A DNA stretch of 8,652 nt. It comes from Kiritimatiellota bacterium (GTDB lineage: Bacteria; Verrucomicrobiota; Kiritimatiellia; JAAZAB01). Below the pieces are notes generated by a model that worked only from the letters and a program-made list of their open reading frames with translations, was not told the DNA's origin and did no database searches. Location of the stretch: NCBI GenBank assembly GCA_008636095.1, contig VSJD01000183.1, positions 1 to 8,652 on the forward strand, read 5' to 3'. Below are positions 1 to 5,583 of this stretch, one piece after another. A program made the position numbers and the translations under genes. Each line of letters begins with the position of its first letter. Positions within the stretch are counted from its first letter, which is position 1.

Positions 1-941
1 CCCAGCGCCTGCCACGTCAGTCGCTTCTTGACAAGCCTTCTCATGGAAGGCATAATAACGGATATAAGCAAACACGCTGGTGCCCATGGTGACGGCGCAA
101 AACAAGGTGGCGCCGGCGGCCATCCAGCCTTTTTGCCGGATTGAAACGCGAAAAGGACGGAATACGGCCAAGGCGCAGAAAAAGATTCCCGTGCAGAAAG
201 TTGATACCGTCATAATGGTTAACGGCGTCAAAACACGCGGAATGGATATCCCGGACCACCGCATGAGATATGCGACAATCAGGTACCAATCGTTCCCTTG
301 GAGCACAAGCACGCCATAAGGTGAGGCGGCCGCCTCGGCAAATCGTCCGGCATTTATCTGCGCTTGGGCATCCCGAAACCACCTAACATGGTTCCAGGCG
401 TCCGATGGGATTTCCAGATACGGTCCCGCCCACCAGAGATACACCCAAAGCAGACCCATAACGACGGCAAACGGAATAAGGATGCCCGGTCTGGACCGGA
501 CCCCCGGTTGGGACCGGAACCCCGGCCTGGGCCGTAACGAACGTGAAGCTCCCTGTAGCGAGCCGCGAGGTATCTTTGCGGAATCCTGCGAAGCCAGGGG
601 CATCATTTCTCCCTGTGGCAATCCCCAGGGTTTCCTAGCGAAGAAGGATGATTGCAAAGAGCGGTTTTGTTCATTGCGGAAATATCGAATCCAGGCGAGT
701 CGGGCGAGCCAGAGCGCGCCGAAAACAATGGCACCACCCAAGATGAATAGGGCAAAGAAAGAAGTGGGCAGTTTGGCGAACTGCAAAGCGGTCAGGGTGA
801 TAATAAGCAGCACATAAGAAAGCGATAAAGAAAGCAGAAACTGGTGCCGTCGAAGGTTCAGCGCCTTTAATACAAACCAGCCGGGAACAAAAAACAACCG
901 ACAAACAAGCAGATAAAAATAAATTGATTAATTATCGTCAT
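1..941 (-). CDS. Partial multi-span membrane protein (possible GT-C-type glycosyltransferase), frameshifted near its N-terminus
   Basis: Read on the minus strand, one frame is open from 927 to the left edge. The C-terminus is outside the window. It encodes hydrophobic segments such as FLLSLSLSYVLLIITL, FFALFILGGAIVFGALWL, LIPFAVVMGLLWVYLWWAG and VLTPLTIMTVSTFCTGIFF, clear membrane spans. Between spans 3 and 4 lies a basic, Pro/Gly/Arg/Ser-rich linker of about 65 residues (roughly 660-480). After span 4 comes an acidic/aromatic loop with EIPSDAWNHVRWF, resembling the first outer loop of GT-C glycosyltransferases; this assignment is only inferred. The natural start looks like ATG 941-939 (MTIINQFIFICLFVG), which is in a different frame. 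One extra base in the six-T run (plus-strand A run 889-894) would join it smoothly to FFVPGWFVLKAL. Without that, a TTG at 897-895 could serve as start. It is divergent from the DUF218 gene. The last residues before the left edge (after FAYIRYYAF) look less protein-like, so a second shift there cannot be excluded. Confidence 0.7.
481..534. repeat. Three tandem 18-base units inside the membrane protein gene
   Basis: Three adjacent imperfect 18-base units are visible: gatgcccggtctggaccg (481-498), gacccccggttgggaccg (499-516) and gaaccccggcctgggccg (517-534). On the coding (minus) strand they give hexapeptides RPRPGF, RSQPGV and RSRPGI, so the period preserves the reading frame. They end the hydrophilic linker just before the fourth membrane span. 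Confidence 0.85.
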
Positions 942-1113
942 TGCCCCGCCAACCAATTCAACTTCGACATTGTGCAATCGACTTTTATGCGGTGATTCTG
1001 ACAAAATTAATTCGAGCAAGCAAGACGCTTTCCCGGTTGTTTCGCCTGACAGCTTGTTCTATAGTACCGGGTATCTCCTGACCCAACGGGACGGAAAAGG
1101 ATGGGGGCAAAAT

Positions 1114-1126
1114 AAGGTTCTAAATG
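1114..1126 (+). promoter_or_regulatory. Shine-Dalgarno-like AAGG and ATG for an upstream start of the DUF218 gene
   Basis: AAGG at 1114-1117 lies six bases before ATG 1124-1126. From this ATG the frame reads MNARTHHRWY, then TGA (1154-1156), then continues in the same frame into the DUF218 protein. A short basic N-terminus before a membrane anchor is normal in this family, so this is probably the ancestral start, now interrupted. No comparable ribosome-binding site precedes the downstream GTG at 1160. In 942-1113 I see no gene and no convincing promoter. Confidence 0.5.
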
Positions 1127-1159
1127 AATGCAAGAACACATCATCGCTGGTATTGATTT

Positions 1160-1762
1160 GTGTTGGGCATGGTCAGCGGCCCGATCCTTGCAGCAGTGGT
1201 CATGGTCGGTACGATACACTGGTGGTTGCCGGCGCTGGGCCATGGGCTGGTCATGCCGCCCTGCGAAGGGCAGGCAGATGTTATTGTCGTCCTGGGCGGC
1301 AGCGGGGCCGAACGAGTAATGCATGGGATTCAATTATATCGGCAGGGCGTGGCGCCCAAGCTCTGGTTTACCGGAGATCGGCCTGTGCCGGAAATGACCA
1401 GCTTCACCGACGGTCAGTTGGCCCGCAATATGGCCATTCGCGCCGGGATTCCCGCAAATGATATCGATCTTCTGAATACGAGCAGTACCTGGGAAGACGG
1501 GCAGCAAATCGCCGTTCATGTTAAACAAAAAGGTCTGCGCCGCATTGTGGTTGTCACGAACTGGTATCACAGTCGCCGGGCGCTGGCCGTTATCCGCAGG
1601 CATCTGGCCGGTCAATCGATACAGGTCTATTATAGCCCGCCGCCGACTTCAGCCTGTTGTCCGGACCGGTGTTGGTCCCGGGATGAGTGGATGATCATGA
1701 TCATCAATGAATGGATTAAGATCGGGTTATACGCAGTTAAATACAAAGTGATGCCTTGGTAA
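1160..1762 (+). CDS. YdcF/ElyC/SanA-family (DUF218) membrane-anchored envelope protein
   Basis: This is a DUF218 protein of 200 residues if started at GTG 1160 (TTG 1163 or ATG 1169 are alternatives). Residues 3-20 form one membrane anchor, so the domain should face the periplasm. Family landmarks run in order: DVIVVLGG (40-47), ERVMHGIQLYRQG (51-63), FTGD (70-73), the NTSSTWED block (106-113), VVTNWYHSRRAL (131-142) and a C-terminal WSRDEW...NEWIKIGLYAVKY segment (172-195), the usual W-E-K-Y ending. Members such as E. coli ElyC and SanA affect envelope integrity and lipid-carrier metabolism; the exact reaction is unsettled. Its place beside polysaccharide genes fits an envelope role. The oddity is the in-frame TGA at 1154-1156, two codons before the GTG, cutting off a short basic leader that has the better ribosome-binding site. 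The domain itself is complete, so function may survive with a weak start. Confidence 0.88.
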   Translation: MLGMVSGPILAAVVMVGTIHWWLPALGHGLVMPPCEGQADVIVVLGGSGAERVMHGIQLYRQGVAPKLWFTGDRPVPEMTSFTDGQLARNMAIRAGIPANDIDLLNTSSTWEDGQQIAVHVKQKGLRRIVVVTNWYHSRRALAVIRRHLAGQSIQVYYSPPPTSACCPDRCWSRDEWMIMIINEWIKIGLYAVKYKVMPW

Positions 1763-1858
1763 ATACCGCGAGCACATGCTGGTGGAGTTCATCAAACCTG
1801 ATAGTGCCTGGATTTGGCTCTTGCATATATCCTCGTTTTATTTGAGTATTCATGCGCT

Positions 1859-2467
1859 ATGCCAAAGACGAACCATAACAAGACGCTGTGGGAGACTGCC
1901 GATTCCCAGGGAGGATATTTTACAGCCAAACAGGCCATCAAAGCCGGGTTTGCCGACAATACGCATCCATATCATGTTCGGGTTGGTAACTGGCTGCGCG
2001 GTTGCCGCGGAGTCTATCGACTGACGAAATATCCGCGGGGTGATGATGGACAACTCATACTCTGGTATCTATGGTCACGGAGCCGTGCCGATCAACCCCA
2101 AGGAGTATATTCACACCTGACCGCACTGCGGATTCACGAACTGTCGGATGCGATGCCGTCTCGTCTTGACATGACGGTGCCTCCGAACTTCCGACGGAAT
2201 AGCCCCATACCCCGGGTGCTGACACTGCATCGCGCGCTGCTTGAGGAAAGCGATATACAAGGGATGCCCGGTTTCAAGGTGACTACGCCGTTCCGCACGG
2301 TTCTGGACATCGTCGAGGCCGGAACGGTCTCCAGGGAAATAGTAGGCCAAGCGATCAGGGAAGCCCGCGCAAGGGGTTTGATGACTCTTGCGGAAAGCGC
2401 CACTGCGAGAAAGCGCAGGGATCTCCCGAGGTGGGTAAACGAACTGTTTGGCGAGAGACTCAAATGA
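1859..2467 (+). CDS. abiEi: AbiEi-family antitoxin / transcriptional regulator (type IV TA)
   Basis: The 202-residue protein starts at ATG 1859 (MPKTNHNKTLWETADSQGGY). The frame extends up to TTG 1814, but those 15 extra residues look unrelated to the family. The N-terminal part (about 5-57) has the winged-helix pattern of AbiEi antitoxins: GGYFTAKQAIKAGF, then the wing NWLRGCRGVYRLTKYP. The middle and C-terminal parts (85-175) contain SHLTALRIHELSD, the TVPPNFRR strand and TTPFRTVLDIVEAG, typical of the AbiEi C-terminal domain. In characterised AbiE systems this protein binds inverted repeats in its own promoter and counteracts AbiEii without a stable toxin complex; I infer the same here. 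Its stop overlaps the AbiEii start (ATGA, 2464-2467), indicating translational coupling. No good Shine-Dalgarno and no obvious operator repeats are visible in 1763-1858. Confidence 0.88.
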   Translation: MPKTNHNKTLWETADSQGGYFTAKQAIKAGFADNTHPYHVRVGNWLRGCRGVYRLTKYPRGDDGQLILWYLWSRSRADQPQGVYSHLTALRIHELSDAMPSRLDMTVPPNFRRNSPIPRVLTLHRALLEESDIQGMPGFKVTTPFRTVLDIVEAGTVSREIVGQAIREARARGLMTLAESATARKRRDLPRWVNELFGERLK

Positions 2468-3347
2468 TCGCGAGACAGTACAAAACGGCAGCCGCATTCC
2501 GCACGGCGCTGGAGAACCGTTTGCAGAAGCTGGCCGCATCGGAGGCGGTCGATGTGCAACGTTTGCGCCGACAAGTGGCCTTTGACCGTTTCCTGTGCCG
2601 GCTATTTCGGTACTCTGCAAGCGCATGGGTGCTGAAGGGCGGATATGCCATGGAATTGCGCATAAAGGCCGCACGTACCACACGAGATATCGATCTCGGA
2701 CTGAGACAGGTACCGGAAACATTGCCATGGCCGAGAGAACGTTGCTGATGTTACAGGAAGCGGCTGGCACAGATATGCATGATTTCTTTGGGTTTCGAAT
2801 TGGGACAGCAATTATGGAGTTGGATGCAACGCCATATTTCGGAATGAGATATCCGGCAGAGGCGATCATGGATGGTCGCACGTTCTGCCGATTCCATGTG
2901 GATGTCAGCGCGGGTGATGTACTGCATGATCGGTATGAGCTTCTAAAAGGACGTGACTGGCTGGGTTTCGCAGGCTTCGCCCTTGGGGAGTTTCCCTCGA
3001 TTTCGGAAGAAGAGCAGTTTGCGGAAAAAATGCACGCCTATACACTGCCGCGCGAGGGACGCGATAATTCGCGCGTAAAAGATCTTGTGGACATTGTGTT
3101 GCTGATTGACAAAGGGAATATGGTTAGCTCTGATGTTGTCCGTGCCATTTACGATACCTTCCGGCACCGGCGAACCCATGCTGTTCCCAAAATTTTACCG
3201 CCTCCGCCGGCTTCCTGGATGGCGCCTTTCGCTGATTCGGCCAAGGATTGTGGCATTGACAGGCAAATCAACACGCAGTTTTCAAAAGTCGCACAGTACG
3301 TAATGCCAATGCTGGCTAAACTGTCAGGGGGAGCATTCCCGCAATGA
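2464..3347 (+). pseudogene. abiEii: AbiEii-family nucleotidyltransferase toxin, interrupted by a one-base frameshift
   Basis: This is the toxin partner of AbiEi, starting at ATG 2464 (MIARQYKTAAAF). The first frame carries LKGGYAMELR (57-66) and RTTRDIDLGL (71-80), the nucleotidyltransferase glycine motif and DxD metal-binding pair (D75, D77), and ends at TGA 2746-2748. The rest is in another frame: NIAMAERTLLMLQEAAG, HDFFGFRIG, the EEEQFAEKMHAYTLPREG block, SRVKDLVDIVLLID and a C-terminal PPPPASW region, ending at TGA 3345-3347. Adding one A to the three-A run at 2717-2719 reads P-E-N-I-A-M-A-E and restores a protein of about 294 residues, normal for the family. All conserved motifs remain, so the lesion is recent or is a sequencing error. 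Related NTase toxins (MenT family) transfer nucleotides to tRNA; the target here is unknown. As written the gene would be inactive, leaving the antitoxin alone. Confidence 0.85.
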
Positions 3348-3363
3348 AACAAGTGTTGCAGCA

Positions 3364-3392
3364 TCGCTGGCGTTCCTGTGGGACGCCAGTGA
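3364..3392. other. Strong stem-loop between AbiEii and the sugar-phosphate transferase gene
   Basis: CTGGCGT (3367-3373) pairs with ACGCCAG (3383-3389). The stem continues inward (TCC with GGG, one wobble) to a three-base loop TGT, and outward (TCG with TGA, one wobble), giving up to 13 pairs. It starts 16 bases after the AbiEii stop. No T-tract follows, so it is not a textbook intrinsic terminator. It could end or stabilise the AbiE transcript, or be a REP-like palindrome. Confidence 0.55.
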
Positions 3393-3445
3393 AATCCTAT
3401 CTAAGATTGCTTGCCTCAAATCCTTTATCAAGCTGAGTAGTTATA

Positions 3446-4519
3446 ATGAGTGTTTTATCTGTCATGGGACTGTTGGGAGTGTTGGCGCTGGCGACGTCCT
3501 ATTTCGGCGTGGCCGCGGTCCGGCGCGTGGCTGAGCGGTGCCAGTTCCTGGATATTCCCAACGAGCGCAGTTCGCATACGCGGCCGACGCCGCAGGGCGG
3601 CGGTCTGGCCATTGTTACGGTGGTTCTGGGCGGGTTATGGTTTTATGCTGCTCTATGTCCAGGAGTACCATGGTTAGCTTTAGGAATTTTTACAGTTGGC
3701 ACTGTTTTGATCGCCTGTGTCAGCGGGTGGGATGATCTGCATTCGTTACCTGTCTGGGTCCGATTCACGGCACATGGATTGGCCGCAGTCCTTGTCATCC
3801 TGGCGTTTGGTTATTGGCATGCGGTCGGCTGGCCGGGATTGGGTGGGTTTTCGTTGGGCCTGTTCGGGGTATTGCTGACCTTCCTGTGGATTGTGGGATT
3901 GACCAATGCCTATAATTTTATGGACGGCATTGATGGCATCGCGGGAGGACAGGCGGTGGTGGCGGGATTGGGATGGGCTATCCTGGGATGGATCAGCGGC
4001 CAGCCGCTTGTGGGCGTCATGGGCCTGCTGATTGCGGCCGCCAGTCTCGGTTTTCTGGGGCACAATTGGCCGCCGGCACGCATTGTCATGGGCGACGTGG
4101 GCAGTGCGTTTCTTGGATTTTCTTTTGCCGCATTGACGGTGCTGGCGTCGCAGTCTAATCCGGTATTTGTCCTGACAGGAATCGCGTTAATCTGGCCGTT
4201 TGTCTTTGATGCAGTGTTTACGTTTGCCAGACGCTTATGCCGGGGCGAAAAGGTATGGGCGGCGCATCGCTCCCATCTCTATCAAAGGTTGATCATAAGC
4301 GGGCTTTCCCATGGTCAGGTCTCAGGCCTTTATATCGGGTTGGCGATGCTTGGGCTGGTCTGGGCGGTTGCCCTGGTTCAGGGATGGCAATGCATGGCCG
4401 TGGTCGGCGCCGTGGTCGTTGCGGTGGCCGCATTAAGCCTATGGGTCTGGACATGTCAACGCGAACGGGCAGGCAATGGCCTGCTAAGTAATCACCTGAC
4501 CGGCAATCGCCTGATATGA
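3446..4519 (+). CDS. Polyprenyl-phosphate N-acetylhexosamine-1-phosphate transferase (MraY/WecA family, WbpL-like)
   Basis: This 357-residue integral membrane enzyme would transfer a sugar-1-phosphate from a UDP-amino sugar to undecaprenyl phosphate, the first committed step of O-antigen, capsule or similar glycan assembly. Family motifs run in order: LDIPNERSSHTRPTPQGGG (35-53), GWDDLHSLP (94-102) with the D96-D97 pair, NAYNFMDGIDGIAGG (154-168), GDVGSAFLGF (216-225) and the cytoplasmic HRSHLYQRL block (274-282). About ten or eleven hydrophobic segments surround them. The HRSHLYQRL block and overall length resemble WbpL and WecA more than MraY. The exact sugar cannot be read from sequence; with a 4,6-dehydratase nearby, an amino-deoxy sugar such as a FucNAc or QuiNAc type is plausible. 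The start at 3446 is chosen because it gives the full first membrane span; ATG 3464 is an alternative, and no strong ribosome-binding site is visible for either. Confidence 0.93.
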   Translation: MSVLSVMGLLGVLALATSYFGVAAVRRVAERCQFLDIPNERSSHTRPTPQGGGLAIVTVVLGGLWFYAALCPGVPWLALGIFTVGTVLIACVSGWDDLHSLPVWVRFTAHGLAAVLVILAFGYWHAVGWPGLGGFSLGLFGVLLTFLWIVGLTNAYNFMDGIDGIAGGQAVVAGLGWAILGWISGQPLVGVMGLLIAAASLGFLGHNWPPARIVMGDVGSAFLGFSFAALTVLASQSNPVFVLTGIALIWPFVFDAVFTFARRLCRGEKVWAAHRSHLYQRLIISGLSHGQVSGLYIGLAMLGLVWAVALVQGWQCMAVVGAVVVAVAALSLWVWTCQRERAGNGLLSNHLTGNRLI

Positions 4520-4560
4520 CCCAGTGGGAAATACTCCGGCAAGGAGCAATAGCTTGAAGT

Positions 4561-4609
4561 AGCCAGCCTATTCCACTATATTGGCGCTGGCTCAACCACC
4601 CCTGCCAAT
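4561..4609. other. Two overlapping inverted-repeat pairs after the transferase gene
   Basis: AGCCAGC (4561-4567) is complementary to GCTGGCT (4586-4592), and ATTGGC (4580-4585) to GCCAAT (4604-4609). The two pairs interleave, so they could form alternative hairpins about 40 bases past the 4519 stop. There is no following T-run. A weak terminator is possible. Nothing else is recognisable in 4520-4640. Confidence 0.25.
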
Positions 4610-4648
4610 CGGAATACTCAGCAATTTGCCCGCTAAATACGCCAAAGT

Positions 4649-4681
4649 TGGCTAAATCGCTTGTGTGGCTAAATCGCTTGT
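4649..4681. repeat. Two 16-base direct repeats abutting a putative promoter
   Basis: TGGCTAAATCGCTTGT occurs exactly at 4649-4664 and 4666-4681, a 17-base period. A shorter cousin, CGCTAAATACGCC, lies just upstream at about 4631-4643. The second copy touches the -35 candidate at 4681, so a regulator-binding role is possible. Confidence 0.8.
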
Positions 4682-4709
4682 TGACTTTCTATATTGCGGA
4701 ATTTATTCT
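4681..4709 (+). promoter_or_regulatory. Candidate sigma-70-type promoter for the MNT/HEPN pair
   Basis: TTGACT (4681-4686) and TATTCT (4704-4709) are separated by 17 bases and match consensus at five and four of six positions. The spacer and surroundings are AT-rich compared with the coding DNA. A perfect TTGACA at 4741-4746, followed 15 bases later by GATAAT (4762-4767), is a second, less well spaced candidate. Either would give a leader ahead of the start at 4817. Confidence 0.4.
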
Positions 4710-4725
4710 ATACAACAAATTTGGG

Positions 4726-4756
4726 CTTTGGGTTGGCAAATTGACAACCCTCAAAG
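4726..4756. promoter_or_regulatory. Dyad upstream of the MNT/HEPN pair, possible operator
   Basis: CTTTGGGTTG (4726-4735) is matched by CAACCC-TC-AAAG (4745-4756), a ten-base inverted repeat with a two-base bulge around a nine-base centre. It covers the TTGACA at 4741-4746, a typical location for an autoregulatory operator. It could also fold as an RNA hairpin in the leader. No binding partner can be named from sequence. Confidence 0.4.
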
Positions 4757-4816
4757 GGAAGGATAATTGCCGTTGACCACTTATGACAACGAATCGGTAA
4801 ATACGGGGACTGGCCT

Positions 4817-5122
4817 ATGAACGAATTGGATGCGGTTGTTCAGAGAGTCGTGGATATTTTTCATCCTCTACGCATTATCTTATTCGGATCAGCGGCTCGC
4901 GGAGAGGCCGGTAAAGACAGCGATATTGACCTGCTGGTTGTCATGCCGGAAGGCACACCGCGTCTGGCTACCGCCGAAAAACTGCATATGAGAATGTTTG
5001 GCATTCCCGCCGCAATTGATTTTTTGGTTGCCACACCTTCGGATTTGGAACGGCACCGTGATAATATCGGCCTTATTTACCGGACCATTCTTCGAGAAGG
5101 CAGGGAGCTTTATGCCGCATAA
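4817..5122 (+). CDS. Minimal nucleotidyltransferase (MNT, MntA-like) of a two-gene MNT/HEPN module
   Basis: The 101-residue protein is a complete minimal DNA-polymerase-beta-type nucleotidyltransferase. The motif is LFGSAARGEAGKDSDIDLLV (22-41): G24-S25, R28-G29 and the metal-binding D36 and D38. A third acidic residue is D68 in AAIDFLVAT. In the characterised MntA/HepT system of Shewanella the MNT protein is the antitoxin and adds AMP units to the HEPN toxin; I infer a related role here, since all three acidic residues remain. GGGGA about eight bases before ATG 4817 can serve as ribosome-binding site. The gene overlaps the HEPN gene by 11 bases. It lies between two polysaccharide genes but has its own promoter-like region. 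Confidence 0.9.
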   Translation: MNELDAVVQRVVDIFHPLRIILFGSAARGEAGKDSDIDLLVVMPEGTPRLATAEKLHMRMFGIPAAIDFLVATPSDLERHRDNIGLIYRTILREGRELYAA

Positions 5123-5510
5123 AGTAAAGACCGGATCACCGGAAGATTGGCTTCGTCATGCCAAGGCCGATTTGGCGCTCGCCAATTCGCCGCTTCCACG
5201 GGATGGATTATACAGCACGCTTTGTTTTCATGCGCAACAGGCCGCCGAAAAAAGCATCAAGGCGGTCTTAATTTTTCGAGGTGTTGATTTTCCAAAGGTT
5301 CATAGCCTGACGCGCCTGATAGATTTGCTCCCCACCGATATTCAGCGAACTTCCTTCCTGATTGAGTCCGTACGATTAACCGTATATACAACCGTATTTC
5401 GATATCCCGGCGAAGACGATGAGCCGGATGTTTCAACCGATAAATATCAGGAAGCTGTGCATTTGGCGGAAATGGTTTTCAAATGGGCGTCTGAATTAAT
5501 CATAAAATAG
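5112..5510 (+). CDS. HEPN-domain protein, partner of the MNT protein
   Basis: The 132-residue protein starts at ATG 5112, preceded by AGGGAG at 5102-5107. The frame is open further upstream (to 4998), but that part lies inside the MNT gene and is not family-like. It is all-helical with the HEPN signature: DWLRHAKADLALA (12-24), the CFHAQQAAEKSIKAVLIFRG core (38-57), DFPKVHSLTRLIDLLP (59-74), FRYPGEDDEPD (96-106) and a final helix KYQEAVHLAEMVFKW (111-125). This is the Pfam HEPN type (PF05168) with an RYPG motif. The RX4-6H ribonuclease motif of HepT-type toxins is not present: no Arg is followed by His at that spacing. It may therefore be a non-nuclease HEPN, so the toxin label is an inference from gene order. 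The 11-base overlap with the MNT gene implies coupled expression. Confidence 0.88.
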   Translation: MPHKVKTGSPEDWLRHAKADLALANSPLPRDGLYSTLCFHAQQAAEKSIKAVLIFRGVDFPKVHSLTRLIDLLPTDIQRTSFLIESVRLTVYTTVFRYPGEDDEPDVSTDKYQEAVHLAEMVFKWASELIIK

Positions 5511-5583
5511 GGACCTTCCGCAGTTTTTATCCGGCAAAGGCGTAATCTGTGGGTCCAAAACATTTACATTCCCGCGGCTAACC

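Noticed and set aside
28..56. TTGACA followed 17 bases later by CATAAT, a near-consensus plus-strand promoter
   Set aside because: It lies inside the minus-strand membrane protein gene and no plus-strand gene follows for more than 1 kb; probably chance.
482..817. Plus-strand open frame rich in repeats (MPGLDRTPGWDRNPGLGR)
   Set aside because: The opposite strand encodes continuous membrane spans on both sides of it; the repeats keep frame on both strands simply because the period is 18.
1154..1156. TGA as a sense codon (recoded genetic code)
   Set aside because: Other genes in the window (AbiEi, AbiEii, the sugar transferase) end naturally at TGA and no TGA is needed inside any intact gene.
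970..1461. Plus-strand open frame of 163 residues overlapping the DUF218 gene
   Set aside because: Composition is not protein-like and the DUF218 motifs are all in the other frame.
3442..3447. Perfect TATAAT just before the sugar-phosphate transferase gene
   Set aside because: It overlaps the preferred start codon and has no -35 at a suitable distance (TTGCCT is 25 bases upstream); it could only serve the later ATG at 3464.
4561..4660. Possible integron attC site (GCTCAAC fits RYYYAAC)
   Set aside because: The matching GTTRRRY partner is missing (GTTGGCT does not fit) and there is no integrase or cassette arrangement.
4649..4681. CRISPR-like repeat
   Set aside because: Only two copies, separated by one base, with no spacers and no cas genes.
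4998..5111. N-terminal extension of the HEPN protein
   Set aside because: It overlaps the MNT domain, reads as non-family sequence, and a good ribosome-binding site precedes ATG 5112.
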